64,000 nt of DNA from Aricia agestis (taxonomy: Eukaryota > Arthropoda > Insecta > Lepidoptera > Lycaenidae), in NCBI RefSeq assembly GCF_905147365.1, contig NC_056418.1, positions 1,890,001 to 1,954,000 on the forward strand. Direction: 5' to 3'. Below are positions 52,401 to 59,838 of this stretch, piece by piece. The translations under genes and the position numbers were made by a program. Numbering within the stretch: position 1 is the first letter of the stretch; every line of letters starts with the position of its first letter. The notes beneath the pieces were generated by a model. It saw only the letters and a list, made by a program, of their open reading frames with translations, searched no databases and was not told where the DNA came from.

Positions 52401-55400
52401 GGACTCCTTGAAGGAATAGATGGACTTTTCTGATGTGATGGTGACGAAATCTTATTGTCAGGTATTTTAGATGGAGATGAACTTCGGCTAGGAGAGTTCA
52501 GGTTTCGCGTAGGTGAAGTTCTCGGAGAATCTTTTGCAGGCCCCTTTTTACTTGGTGATGGACTTCTGGTGTATGTCTTTGTTGGACTAGACGAGCGTCG
52601 CAACGTATTATCAGTTTCATTATGTATTGATGAAGTGTACTTAGAATCAGACCGAGTATACATCTTTGTTTCTTCATCGATGAATTTGTAATGATCTTCT
52701 GTCGTTTTGTTGATTTTTTCTCCTGGGCTTACTTTTGTTGTAAAAGTAGGTTTCATATATCCAGGAACAGTAGAATCATCTTTAACGTTTTTTAAAGGTG
52801 AATAAAGATTACGGTCGGGGCTCTGATTAGGCCTTTTGTTTGTATTTGTTTCTTTATCTAGACTAGGACTCCGTTTGTTTTCATTATAATGCGGAACTTT
52901 CTCTGGGCTTTGACTGGACCTTGGACGGTTACTGTAACTATCTGAGCCAACAGTTGGTTTATTTGGAGATCTTGTTCTTGGCAAGTTTCGTTCAACGCTT
53001 GTGTTTCTACTTGAATTAGTTTCTGAAACCGAGTAAGTTGAGTGCGTGCTTGAAAAATGATTAGAACTGTTGCGTGTGGGTGAGTGTCTATCAATCTTAC
53101 TGGGACTGCCACCACGACTAGATGGTTTCCGATATGTTTTGTCAGGACTAACACTGCTTCTTAACGATGAAGAGCTCGACTTAAATGTTTTGGCACCGGG
53201 CGATGAAGCCCTTGTTGAGGTTCCTGTTGGAGTATCTGCACGGAGAGTGCTAGCCCAAGCTTGTTGAGCTGGACTCCAGTCGTTGCTTATTTTTCTTTGT
53301 GTATCGTCTATTTCGTACGTTTTTTCATAATTATGCGTGGTCGTTTTATTTTCTACATCATTTTTAGTATTGCTTTGAGTGAATTTGTTAGTGTGCTCCT
53401 CGCTTTTACTATAAAAATTCTGTTCATTTACTTTATTTTGGATATTTTTATTTTCTTTTACAGATATCTGGTCGTCGTGGTAAATTTTTGTGGTTTCTTT
53501 CTGATGAGTTTCATTATTTTTTTGATTTTTGTACTCCATTCGATCACTACTCTCGCGTCTCATACTAGTGTGATCATCCTGTCTGCGATCGAAATCAATT
53601 TTATCGATGTTTCTCTGAGAATCGACTATGTTTCTATTGTCACCGATCTCACGAAGAATTTCCGACGATGATTGACTAGAGTGATAATGTTTATTCGAAC
53701 TCGTGTGCGAGGAAAATTTACTCTCACTGTTAGACGCCGTAGAATGACTAGTTTGTACCACAGGACCACAGAACTCTCTTCGCGTGCTGGTCACTCTCGT
53801 TCCATCTGGAAGAGACCTCGTCTCAACTATGACTTTAGTATTTTCGTCGGGATACTCCACTTTTCTCGAAAGCAAGTCGCCTTGCTCGTAGTCCGTCTTT
53901 ATTCTCTGATCGTAATCCGAAGTCTCGACGACTCTTTCCTTTTTATAGGTTCTGCTTTCATTTGCGTTATCGTCGATCTTTTTAGAAGTGATTTCATAGT
54001 TATCGTTGGTGATTGGATATGGCACTGTCTCCTGTTTGCTCGAAACTTGTTCGAATTTGGACTTGGACGACGAGGAGCTTGTCGTAGACGAGAAGTGGCT
54101 CCCGTCGTCCAGCTGGCGCACCACCTGCTCGTGAGCGGCCGAGCAGGTGGAGTTCTCGTTTCTTTTCAGTTTAGTATTACCGTCCTCGTACTCGGTGACG
54201 GCCTGCTTGTGTTTGTCCACGGCGGCGAACTGCCCGTGGCCCCCGTCGACGTCGTACCGCCCCTCGATGTTAGCGTTCGTCGACTTGACGTGCGTGTGAC
54301 CGTCGTTCGTCGACTTGCTTTCAGATTCGACATTCCAGCCGGCGTTGGACAGCTCCTTCAGATCTGAAAGCAATGGGCGCTCGTTAGATTCGGGAGGGAC
54401 GAAGCGCGCTGTTACGGTTAATATAGTTATTAGTTAGTTTGTTATGTTATGTCCAGTCCCAATTCAGTCGGTAGGCACCTTGGCCGCGGTAGGAAAACTC
54501 CTTGGGCGGGGAGCCTGCGTCGCGCACCTCCTTGCTCTTGATGGATTGGAAGCTCTGGTCGGCGAACGACTTGACGTGATCTTGAGTCGATGTAAATTCA
54601 TAACCTGCCGAAGGGGACCATTGAATTCTAACAATAATTAAAATAACAATGTTTCTAAATTACACAGAAAGAAAAACTTTCAATGAAGCTGTCATATTTA
54701 TAACGTACTCGTTTTTAGTAAAGCCCGTCACAGACTTAGCTATAATATATTAATGTATTTATAGCTCGGCATATTAATATATATTTTCTATACTAATTTC
54801 GCGTGACCACACACTCAGCTATAATATATATTTCTGTGGCATGTGGATTTAGTATAGAAAATATGTCTAGCTATAAATATATTAATATATGTATATTATA
54901 GCTTAAGTCTGTGACGGGCTTAAGGCTTCTCACAGACGAACGGCACTAGTCAAAGGTAGCCGACAAGTGTCGACAGCTGCCGTTAGTTTGTGAGAGCGCT
55001 AATACTTCTAGTTTTAAATAAATAATTAATAAATAATACTTCTAATTTTCTACGTGGGCTGACTGAATATTTGAGACGACAAACGCACCTTTTCCTTCAG
55101 CGCTGGGCTCCGGCGAGTAGAGGTTGCGCAGTCGCTCCTCGCGCAGCTTGTACATGTGCGTGCGGATCTCCTTCTTGCGGGAGAAGTCCTCGGTCTGTTG
55201 CCACTGTGAATGAAATATTGCAAATTCGTTATGCAAACTCTTAGTGGGGCCCCTAGACGATCAATTTTATTGTGCAATATCATTAAAAAAGACCAAATAA
55301 TATAAAGCGATCATCGTATGTGTAATAGTTCCATTCTTCATTTGCTTACTTCATATTTATCAAATATGTATGTGAATTACGGCAAATATTTCTAGACATA

Positions 55401-55515
55401 ACCGACAAAGTATATTACTTAAACATTAGCTACAGTAATTATTACATTTCAAAAGACTCACCATTCGACGTAAAACGTCTTCGTCGCGTATCAACGAAAC
55501 GTCGCCTTCGGACAT
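17376..55515 (-). CDS. Giant smoothelin-like cytoskeletal protein, main CH-domain isoform
   Basis: Smoothelin-family proteins associate with actin through a C-terminal calponin-homology domain. Coding exons, 5' to 3': 55462-55515, 55089-55203, 54479-54604, 48101-54363, 46724-47930, 45714-45931, 44908-45283, 44265-44363, 43671-43994, 43176-43309, 26297-26395, 24485-24560, 20557-20664, 20289-20382, 19275-19410, 17800-17951, 17376-17499. Every junction is in phase and the sum is 9705 nt (3234 residues). Smoothelin motifs: WQQTEDFSRKKEIRTHMYKL (residue 19 on), EKVVGYEQRRRIRAQIR and LDECTDYEQRRLLRARIR. The CH domain ends the protein. The fly relative is, I believe, the large gene CG34417. The ATG at 55515 follows an acceptor by one base, so a 5' UTR exon must lie upstream. 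The 43089-to-26395 intron is about 16.7 kb. Confidence 0.88.
18001..18293. mobile_element. Foldback MITE in a CH-domain intron
   Basis: Outer arms GGCCGACGTGTTTGTTGGT and ACCAACGAACACGGCC, inner arms ATGTCATGTAATGGCAACGT and ACGTTGCCATAACATGACAT. No ORF. Confidence 0.7.
19695..19912. mobile_element. Foldback MITE with roughly 90-bp arms
   Basis: GGTAAATGACTAGTAGATTG at the left end is the reverse complement of CAATCTACTAGTCATTTACC at the right. Pairing continues through CAATATTTATTAATGTTGC. Lies in the intron between 20289 and 19410. Confidence 0.85.
20289..20664 (-). CDS. Two small Ser/Thr-rich linker exons of the CH isoform
   Basis: Exons 20557-20664 (EEEEVTTVTSSVRRNSSEKT and on) and 20289-20382 (VIESLSRPAPKPVSPFAKFR and on). 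Both have GT/AG borders and phase 1 then phase 2, linking the third smoothelin motif exon to the CH exons. The first begins with two bases, so it fits the phase-1 end of exon 24485-24560 directly and bypasses the long terminal exon. Confidence 0.75.
21023..24183 (-). CDS. Alternative last exon (3.16 kb) of the smoothelin-like gene
   Basis: Open for 1053 codons and ends in TAG at 21023. Its acceptor (TTTCCAG at 24184) leaves two bases, so exon 24485-24560 (phase 1) splices to it in frame, giving about 4083 residues in total. No phase-1 donor is evident at its 3' end, so I infer a terminal exon excluding the CH domain. The start (CAHAVTEALAAAGESVETEE) and the LLLPLLQGLLQGDGQRLLAG region look helical. 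The rest is Pro/Ser/Arg-rich and probably disordered, with poly-Pro (HKPPPPPPGSN), a Ser run, a possible coiled segment IDARQLQIEFYEKQIREKNR, and SPSKR/SPKR motifs. It is much more GC-rich than the 48101-54363 exon. The long frames on the plus strand here are shadows. Confidence 0.82.
24485..24560 (-). CDS. Third smoothelin-motif exon and branch point between isoforms
   Basis: Encodes LDECTDYEQRRLLRARIRT then VMAEQE. Joined to the previous exon it makes WDERVLRELLDECTDYEQRR, a clear smoothelin motif (DYExRRxIRAxIR). It ends in phase 1; both 24183 and 20664 begin with the two bases needed, so alternative 3' ends can be chosen here. Confidence 0.88.
24805..24985 (+). repeat. Dispersed repeat (GGTGCCCAAACTTATTTTG)
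   Basis: Begins like a hAT end (ACGGTGCCCAAACTT) and ends CCACTTTGAGAAAGGCTG. Shares the GCGTTATC core with 15105-15215. No clean target duplication was found. Confidence 0.45.
25901..26222 (-). mobile_element. Metulj-type SINE
   Basis: Full-length inverted copy from the T-rich tail (ATGAAAGAAGGGGGCAAACG) to GCATGGCTCTCCCACGT, in the intron next to exon 26297-26395. Confidence 0.75.
26297..26395 (-). CDS. Small exon after the 16.7-kb intron (smoothelin-like gene)
   Basis: 99 nt, phase 0 to 0: ETVKSSGGKVTSSRRVEEID then IDQCWDERVLREL. Supplies the first helix of the third smoothelin motif. Acceptor CTCAG and donor GTGAGT are both good. Confidence 0.85.
26523..26635 (-). mobile_element. Truncated Metulj-type SINE
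   Basis: Only the 3' part remains: the T tract, GGGGGCAAAACAGCAAACGG, CACCTGATGG, GTCGCCCGTGGACACTTG and AGAAGAGCTGCAGG. It then runs into unrelated sequence. Confidence 0.65.
26636..27608. other. Intron sequence without a recognised gene
   Basis: Contains GGCGCC/GGTGCC-containing low-copy sequence and, at about 27350-27400, a retroelement-like 3' end (AGCAAATAAATGATTTCTAT followed by TTCTA repeats). No exon seen. Confidence 0.4.
27609..28896 (+). mobile_element. Complete mariner transposon
   Basis: A 1288-bp element flanked by TA (27607-27608 and 28897-28898). Inverted ends share CTATTTATGTATCCGGAA. The right end reads CGAGGGCTGCTATTTATG inward, while the left reads CGATGCTATTTATG, four bases shorter, so the outermost part of the left repeat is damaged. 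Sits inside the 16.7-kb smoothelin intron. Confidence 0.92.
27779..28831 (+). CDS. Mariner transposase (uninterrupted)
   Basis: A cut-and-paste transposase of the Tc1/mariner superfamily, 350 codons with no stop or frameshift. The N-terminal DNA-binding part has two helix-turn-helix regions (QQQCFIQLTATFGDEAPSKT and VTYREIETSLGISMTSIHKI). WIPHNLT is the mariner linker motif. The catalytic D,D34D triad is visible: TGDESW, HHDNASCH and YSPDLAPND, with exactly 34 residues between the second and third Asp. Usual mariner length is about 345. The start is the ATG at 27779, giving MDLTREHFRAM; further upstream in frame there is only TTG. It may be active, but the left inverted repeat is short. Confidence 0.95.
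   Translation: MDLTREHFRAMIYYDFRRGLNQQQCFIQLTATFGDEAPSKTTVYHWYSEFNRGRSMLTDENKEGRPKTAVVPQNIDAVRELIMRDRHVTYREIETSLGISMTSIHKILHEHLAVKKICSRWIPHNLTIDQKRARVDWCKKMIKKYNRGTSKAVYNIYTGDESWIYAYDHETKQQSTVWVFQDEPKPTKVTRAKSTLKQMVACFFGINGHVATVPLENRKTVNSEWYTTICLPEVFEEIRKDNRQRRIILHHDNASCHTSAETTQFLEGQNIELTGHPPYSPDLAPNDFFLFPYAKNKLRGQRFSSREEAVDAFKMHVLEIPQSEWKKCYENWFQRMQKCVDHRGEYFEKQ
29037..29155 (+). mobile_element. 3' end of a jockey-like non-LTR element
   Basis: AGTTCCCGAACCGGTGGTAG through AAAGTGTATCATGATACCC to an ATTTTATTT tail. The same 3' UTR is at 34440-34540 inverted, attached to reverse-transcriptase coding. Severely 5'-truncated. Confidence 0.65.
29318..29604. mobile_element. Non-autonomous hAT element with 8-bp target duplication
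   Basis: Direct repeats CTCTAAGC at 29310-29317 and 29605-29612. Ends CAGGGGTTCCCAAAC and GGGAACCCCTG. Interior has GGCGCCG blocks near both ends. A close relative is at 61356-61674. Confidence 0.88.
29918..30240 (+). mobile_element. Metulj-type SINE
   Basis: The most complete plus-strand copy: GGGAGAGCCATGCTTCGG, GGCTCGACCGGAGAAATACC, ACAGCGCTTGCGCTGTGTTT, the CCCTT-rich middle and an A tail. Confidence 0.8.
30293..30485 (-). mobile_element. Short Helitron-like element
   Basis: Same family as 62998-63204. On the minus strand it starts near TATTATACTTAAATGCGAAA. It abuts the CTAG end of the neighbouring Helitron. Confidence 0.6.
30486..30665 (-). mobile_element. Helitron 3' end
   Basis: On the minus strand: GGGGGCGATAAATCGATCTA, then the hairpin ACCGAGCAAAGCTCGGT and terminal CTAG at 30486-30489. 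Almost the same sequence as window positions 1-95. Confidence 0.7.
30666..31942. other. Intron sequence, no gene recognised
   Basis: AT-rich. At about 31290-31330, AAATATACTTTATTGTGCAC with TAAAT repeats looks like another retroelement 3' end. The 62-codon minus frame at 31485-31673 has no recognisable motif. Confidence 0.35.
31943..32698. mobile_element. 756-bp hAT-like element with 8-bp target duplication
   Basis: Direct repeats CTTAAAAT at 31935-31942 and 32699-32706. Ends TAGTGTTGAAAAT and ATTTTCATCTCTA pair imperfectly. Many copies of GGAAAGTTTCC / GAAACTTTCC / GGAAGTTTTC cluster at both ends, like subterminal transposase-binding repeats. No coding frame inside. Confidence 0.82.
33333..33530 (-). 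mobile_element. Short Helitron-like element
   Basis: Carries ACTCCGTTGCGTCAAAATTC, CGGGATAAAAAGTATATTTG and GGTTTGGGCGTGAAGAGGTA, the family core. The ends are eroded. Confidence 0.55.
33797..33923. mobile_element. Foldback MITE
   Basis: GTTTCACCACTTTCTGATAA on the left is inverted as TTATCAGAAAGAGGTGAAAC on the right, with inner GAATATGCTATTCAC / GTGGATAGCCTATTC. Confidence 0.7.
34415..35645 (-). pseudogene. Jockey/CR1-like non-LTR retrotransposon, broken 5'-truncated copy
   Basis: Minus-strand reverse-transcriptase coding: GVPQGSILGPFLFLIYINDL (about 35510-35570), then a defect, then TSLIFNV...RRQFNYDEVNSAL, NANNLLLNSKKTKCLKF, VFLGITLDCKLQWGPHI and YGILLWGN...LQKRAIRSI. The catalytic (F/Y)ADD box should fall between LPYLV and DTSLIF. 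The residues before DTS are lost or frameshifted there, so the copy is dead. After LRENLKK the frame continues to LPLNNFK with further breaks, then the 3' UTR and a (TTTA)n tail near 34415-34450. Lies antisense-free inside the smoothelin intron, same strand as the host gene. Confidence 0.85.
35705..35835 (+). mobile_element. Helitron-like fragment
   Basis: AGAGCCGCTGAACCATTTTT, TACTTTGAGTCCAGGAAAAG and CAACTGAAGTTGCAG match the core of the 58880 copy with many changes. Confidence 0.4.
35836..41883. other. 6 kb of intron with no recognised gene
   Basis: AT-rich and mostly unique-looking. A piece near 38600-38690 (AAGCCGAACATATAACC then GGAAGTCGGTTA) looks like a dispersed repeat. A locally CpG-richer patch lies at 40200-40540 (ACGGCGCTCCGTTCTGCGCG, GCGCGTTTTCATCGC) without a convincing exon; an internal promoter of the smoothelin gene is possible but unsupported. 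Short frames here show no family motifs. Confidence 0.4.
41884..42115 (+). pseudogene. Non-LTR retrotransposon C-terminal fragment
   Basis: In one frame RQVRRWEDDLKQTAGPFWLR then HTQGHTELRDL. The RxxRWxDDLxxxAGxxW pattern is the usual end of insect non-LTR endonuclease/RT proteins. It is followed by a 3' UTR and a short (ATT)n tail. 5'-truncated and broken. Confidence 0.6.
42120..42260 (-). promoter_or_regulatory. CpG-rich island inside the large smoothelin intron
   Basis: About 130 bp with strong CpG content (CGGGCGATGGCGGCG, GGGCGCGTTGGGCGGCCGCC), next to a symmetrical forkhead-like pair GTTGTAAATGTTTACAAC (42109-42126). It could be an internal promoter or a non-coding exon for a short isoform starting upstream of exon 26297-26395. 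A 96-codon minus frame crosses it but has no motif. Inference only. Confidence 0.25.
42261..43088. other. Intron sequence without recognised features
   Basis: No exon, SINE or MITE recognised in this stretch. Confidence 0.35.
43089..43309 (-). CDS. Smoothelin-like exon with two possible 5' splice donors
   Basis: Encodes VIEEGDTNEDAEARALLNKF then LGATVLMAGMQSYVTEPHGK. The first donor (AAGCAG|GTCAGTAC, exon end 43176) and a second 87 bp on (same sequence, exon end 43089) both leave phase 0, so the longer form adds exactly 29 residues ending AHGKVLKQ. The main model uses 43176. Confidence 0.82.
43671..46724 (-). CDS. Group of four low-complexity smoothelin-like exons
   Basis: Exons 45714-45931, 44908-45283, 44265-44363 and 43671-43994, all in phase. 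45714-45931 encodes VKGTVIRQEFHSRNGGEPEG and SEIAT. 44908-45283 is Lys/Arg/Glu-rich with repeated DRKDLTQ units, probably helical. 44265-44363 encodes ITYPKAGLILRTTVKDVSS. 43671-43994 has a poly-Thr stretch and a repeated RTQVSN/RTQVLNA unit. Family-wide these are variable linkers between smoothelin motifs. No known domain recognised. Confidence 0.8.
44641..44816. mobile_element. Foldback MITE
   Basis: GTCACCAGGTGCCGCTATG with GCAGCCTTAGG on the left is inverted as CCTAAGGC, then CATAGCGGCACCTGGTGGC on the right, arms about 75 bp. In the intron just downstream of exon 44908-45283. Confidence 0.8.
46724..47930 (-). CDS. Smoothelin motif 2 and SPER-repeat exon
   Basis: Begins LEKVVGYEQRRRIRAQIRVA, the second helix of a smoothelin motif whose first helix (DLDLLEQM) ends the preceding giant exon. 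It then runs into a basic, Pro/Ser-rich tail with repeated KTLSPER / RSPER motifs, and ends PLFGIKALRNGASNYQ before a GTATG donor. 1207 nt, phase 0 to 1. Repeated S-P-x-R/K suggests proline-directed phosphorylation. Confidence 0.88.
48101..54363 (-). CDS. Giant 6.26-kb repeat-rich exon of the smoothelin-like gene
   Basis: Open for 2087 codons, phase 1 to 0. It is Ser/Thr/Lys/Asn-rich with very little hydrophobic content, so mostly disordered. Visible internal repeats: RSPSPSK/RSPSPEK units throughout 51.7-53.2 kb; five (E/R)xSPTKLxDI units spaced about 70-85 bp at 51000-51345; four DECLLSVSDKVNKF units at 49000-49465. It ends DIFDLDLLEQM, the first helix of smoothelin motif 2. AT-rich codon use contrasts with the 21-24 kb exon. 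The many plus-strand frames over it are shadows. Confidence 0.92.
54479..55515 (-). CDS. N-terminal exons with smoothelin motif 1
   Basis: Exon 55462-55515 encodes MSEGDVSLIRDEDVLRRM, 55089-55203 encodes WQQTEDFSRKKEIRTHMYKL then REERLRNLYSPEPSAEGK, and 54479-54604 encodes GYEFTSTQDHVKSFADQSFQ and SPPKEFSYRGQ. VLRRMWQQTEDFSRKKEIRTHMYKLR is a full smoothelin motif (leucine-rich helix, then DFxxRKxIRxxMxxLR) at the extreme N-terminus. The acceptor CAG lies one base before the ATG. Beyond 54479 the frame would stop after LNWDWT, so read-through of that donor gives a very short isoform. Confidence 0.85.
54719..54921. mobile_element. Foldback MITE
   Basis: TAAAGCCCGTCACAGACTTAG at the left and CTTAAGTCTGTGACGGGCTTA at the right are inverted. 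Inner AT-rich arms (AGCTATAATATATTAATG) also pair. A smaller second foldback follows at 54926-54998 (TCTCACAGACGAACGGCA / TGCCGTTAGTTTGTGAGA). Confidence 0.8.
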
Positions 55516-56339
55516 CCTGGAACAGAGAAAATGGCTTTTATTATTCATAATGTAGTAAAAATAGTGTTCCGCCCCGGCTCCACCCGTTGTACCTACATAC
55601 ATTAAGCATAGCCGATTAGCACTACTCAGGGACATCTTAACTACATATTGGTGAAAGAATTTTTGAAATCGGTCCAGTAGATTATCGCGTTCAAGCAAAC
55701 AAATAAACTCAGCTTTATAATAATAGTTTAAATGTCTGTATTTATGTAGAGACGCGCGTTGCATCCATATCATCCATTATAATCAATTATATACATACAC
55801 AAGAAAAAAATCCTGACAACTAAATGGTAGTAAATAAATTGAGATGAATTATTTGTAAAAAAATTTCCTTGGTACAATAATTTTGAAAAGAGATAAAAAT
55901 ATATGGGCCGAAAACCAACTCGCATTAAAAAACAAGAGTTTAAGTATCTGTTGCTTTGCAGTAGCTGATGATGCTGCACAAGCCGGGTGATGGTCGTGTC
56001 AGATAATCCGGCCATCTGTTCGCAGTCCTCGCGCCTATTTTGTTGGCCGGTGACCATATTAGTCGGCAAGGGCAGCGGGGTTGAGCTACATACGCCATAT
56101 GGTCAAAACTCGCCGCGCCTTGCTAAGGACGAGAGATATGTCGATAACGCCTAGTCGTTTATGGCAGAAATGGCATTGTTAAACAGTTCTGCCGAGTGCC
56201 ACATGCTGAACAGGCACGTATAACTTTACGGTCGGCGAAGCTTAAGGTAGCAATTATAGGCACACCAATATCTGAATCTTAATCAGCCAATAGCAACCCT
56301 GGGTCTGCAATAGTCTGGGTGTAGCACACCCTTTTTATT
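55516..56339. other. Upstream flank of the smoothelin-like gene
   Basis: A 5' UTR exon and promoter should lie in or beyond this stretch, but none can be picked. A slightly CpG-richer part sits at 56020-56160. Minus frames here have no motif. Confidence 0.35.
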
Positions 56340-56584
56340 TTAGACGTGGGAGAGCCATCACATGCTTTGGCAGGAATGGGCCAGCTCGACCGAAGAAATA
56401 CCACGTTCTCACAGAAAACCGGCGTGAAACAGCCTGTGTTTCCCTACCCTCCCCTATTACTCTATTCCCTCTTAAAAGGCCGGCAACGCACTTGCAGCTC
56501 TTCTGATGCTGCGAGTGTCCATGGGCGACGGAAGTTGCTTTACATCAGGTGACCCGTTTGCTCCCTTATTTCATTAAAAAAAAC
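56340..56584 (+). mobile_element. Metulj-type SINE with internal deletion
   Basis: GTGGGAGAGCCATCACATGC at the start, an intact GAAATACCACGTTCTCACAG block, loss of much of the CCCTT-rich middle, then AAAAGGCCGGCAACGCACTT and an A tail. Confidence 0.7.
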
Positions 56585-58879
56585 CCTCTGCTCAGTCCTA
56601 ATCCCACCAAAAAGTTTCTAAATCGACTGCGTATTCCCCCTCCATATTTGCCAAGAGAACTGAAAGTTGTTTAAAGTTACTTTTGAGTGATTAGGGTAAA
56701 ATAGGATATCGTTTCCCAATAACTCAACAAAGTAACGTACCCGAATTTCAACGCAATAAACACATTTTAGCCTGATCAAGGTGTAGATTACTAAGCACCT
56801 AAAGTTCTAATACGATGACGCAAGTTGACCGCCCAGATAACACCACATACGGACATAATCCTGCGGTTTAGAGGTTGCATCAGCGCTCCTGTATAATGTA
56901 TTGCCGCAACATGAAACCCTTCTACAGATGAAGCAACACCGCTAGATACCTAAGCAAATTATAGGAAGGCTATAATAGATAAGGAAGACGGAAGTGTGGA
57001 AGACAGCAAATTAGTTGTCATTATCTATATATTAATACGTGAGCCAAAAACTTTGTATCCCTTTTGACGAAAAATGGGGAAACGTAGGTGAATGAAATTT
57101 TGCACAGTTATAGTTTATATGGTGAAGGAGTGCATCGAGCTAATATTATTTTGAAATTATGCTTTTATCATAAATTTTTTTAACAAATAAAACATTACAC
57201 ACACTAAAACACACACACTAGCAAAATTACAGATTTTTGAGTGACAAGCCTATACATACGAATTATACTCTTTTATTTATGGTTGAAGTCTGTTGACAAC
57301 AAGGTGACAAATTGAAAATGGATTATAGTTTTTTTTATTGAATCTTAGATGCTTACACGGCCAGTCTGAGATCAGCTGAGTCCCAGAGACAAGTTTAAAA
57401 AATATGATAAAGTCAATATATTTTTTTAAAAGGTAGAAGTCCGAATGTCTTTGTAACTAAGGTCGAACTTCGACCATTCGGCGATCTCTAGTATATCCAT
57501 AGATCGCGGACAGCAGCGTGAAATTGAGATTGCTCATCAAAAATGGAAGGAAACGCAGCGTTCTTTATAAAGAAGTGAGTGGAAAATCAGTAATCAGACG
57601 GGTCGGTATTCTTAAATTGTAACACGTTATTGGTAAATATTGTTCACATATTATACCTTTTAGGGCAGCCTTTAGATACATTTTAGGACATACGTAATGA
57701 TGATCATTCATGAGGATCACTCTCAAAATATCTCACATATTATAATATACCTAGAGGTAATATTATTCTACAAGATATCACACGAGCTCCTCAAGACGTT
57801 TTATAATTTCTACGCTTAAACTTACTTTGACTATAATAAAGCACTTTCACAGATGAACCAATAAGTCATCCCAATACCAAACAAACCCATCAAAATATCA
57901 TTAAAGGTTCACATGACGTGGGTGACCTGAGTCACTGATGGGTTTGGTGAACAATGCGGGTTGACGACCTGCTGACGTCACAGTAACGGGAACCCTTCCT
58001 GAAAGATTACTATCAAAATTCTAAAATAAAATGTAGCCAAATATTGGCCCATAGCGGGCTAAAAGCTGGCCTATCAGCTAGAGCTATCAATTATCATCAA
58101 AACGTAATGATCTTACTGTTGATGAGTTCTACTTATGTTTACGCGAATTTTGTTTACGTGACCAGTTGACCACCAACATCGGGAATAAGAAAATTGCTGT
58201 CTACTTCTGTTTCTGCTGGTGTTGTGACACATTGTATTATGCATAGATATTGCAACTTGCAAGGGATCCTCAGTGATATTTCGTAGTAGCTAAGTATAGG
58301 TACCTATCACTACTATACTACGGTACTAACGGTCGTTTCACTATTACTAATTATTCTTTATCTATGTCCCAAATTCAATTGTTTTCGTCAAAAGCACTTT
58401 AGTTCGAATTGTTTTGTTGTGCGATATGCTCGGAATTTAGATTTCTTGGCCGCGATGAGTAAAGCCCATTAAAAATGTTGTCAGCACTTAGGAGAGTCTC
58501 ATAAAGGTATTTGCACAGGCTACTTCATTTTAACTCCAGCAAGGTAAGCTAATTGTTAATTTGTTAGCTTTATGCTGATTAACATAAGGGCGAATTTGTC
58601 AAATTGTAAGCTAGTTGAAAAAGTGTTCTTCGTAAGTTATTTGATTTCTTCTTTACGATTTCTTATGTAAACATAAAGCCTATACTGATACTGGTATGGC
58701 ACGCTGAGAGTTGAATTGGAGTCGGTGTGTTGTGGATCTTTATACAGTCACACCCAAAACAGTAAGGTCAAATTCTGCAGATGACCTTTGACCTTCATTT
58801 CGAATATTGTTTCTGAGTGATTGGTTGGAGTCTGGAGGTCTATTAAACTTGGCTTTATATTGCTGTCGTGACAATTTAT
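56585..58879. other. Gene-free stretch
   Basis: No exon, RNA gene or complete transposon recognised. AT-rich throughout. Confidence 0.4.
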
Positions 58880-59085
58880 ACTCAATATTATAAATGCCGC
58901 AGTGTGTCTGTCTGTTACCTCTTCACGCAAAACCATTGAACGGATTTTGTTGAAATTTGGTATAGAGATACTTTGAGTCCCGGGAAAGGACCGCGGATAC
59001 TTTTTATCCCAGAAAAATGTACGGTACCCGCGCGATAAACGAATTTTGGCCCAACAGAGTTGCAGGCGTCATATCCAGTACCTAC
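58880..59085 (+). mobile_element. Short Helitron-like element
   Basis: CTCAATATTATAAATGCCGC start, CTGTCTGTTACCTCTTCACG, TACTTTGAGTCCCGGGAAAG, CGCGCGATAAACGAATTTTG and GCAGGCGTCAT end. Same family as 62998-63204, opposite orientation. Confidence 0.6.
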
Positions 59086-59259
59086 TTAATTAATATAATA
59101 AAGAAAACGCAAGTAAGGCTACTAGCAAAGCCAAGTATTATGTCCGCGCTCAAGCGTAAGCATCACTTTTACTTTGTCAATGTCAATTAAGCGCTGACTC
59201 ATCAGTTCAAGGTCTCGAAGAAAGTCGGCCGGCACAATACCGATATTAGTAGGTACCAT

Positions 59260-59597
59260 CGAAGATTTTTTTTTTTATGAAATAAGGGGGCAAACGAGCA
59301 AACGGATCACCTGATGGAAAGCAACTTCTGTCGCCCATGGACACTCGCAGCATCAGAAGAGCTGCAGGTGCGTTGCCGGCCCTTTAAGAGGGAATAGGGT
59401 AATAGGGGAGGGTAGGGCAGAGAAGGGAATAGGGGGGGGGGGGTAGGGAAGGGAATAGGGGATCGGGCCTGCGGTAAACTCACTCACTCGGCGAAACACA
59501 GCGCAAGCGCTGTTTCACGCCGGTTTTCTGTGAGAACGTGGTATTTCTCCGGTTGAGCCGGCCCATTCGTGCCGAAGCATGGCTCTCCCGTGTATGG
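59260..59597 (-). mobile_element. Metulj-type SINE
   Basis: Full-length inverted copy: T tract, GAAATAAGGGGGCAAACGAG, CACTCGCAGCATCAGAAGAG, an expanded poly-G run near 59433, and GCATGGCTCTCCCGTGTAT at the end. Confidence 0.78.
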
Positions 59598-59838
59598 AGA
59601 GTTGATTTATAGGCAGTTGATCCTACGCGACGTCATTTGGTCGGATTATGTAAACTTAATCGTCATATCTGTCGGCTGGGTTTGACAAAATGCGACCAAA
59701 ATGCGTATATCCGCCAATATGAATCAACTTCTCTGATATTACTTGGTTCTATGACGATCATTGAGAGAGAATTACACACATTTTAACACGTAAGTATCTA
59801 ACTGTCGCACTCAGAGTAAAACTTCAATTTAATAAAGA

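Noticed and set aside
53261..54367. Long plus-strand frames over the giant smoothelin exon
   Set aside because: They are antisense shadows. The minus strand has an uninterrupted frame with repeats and matching splice phases.
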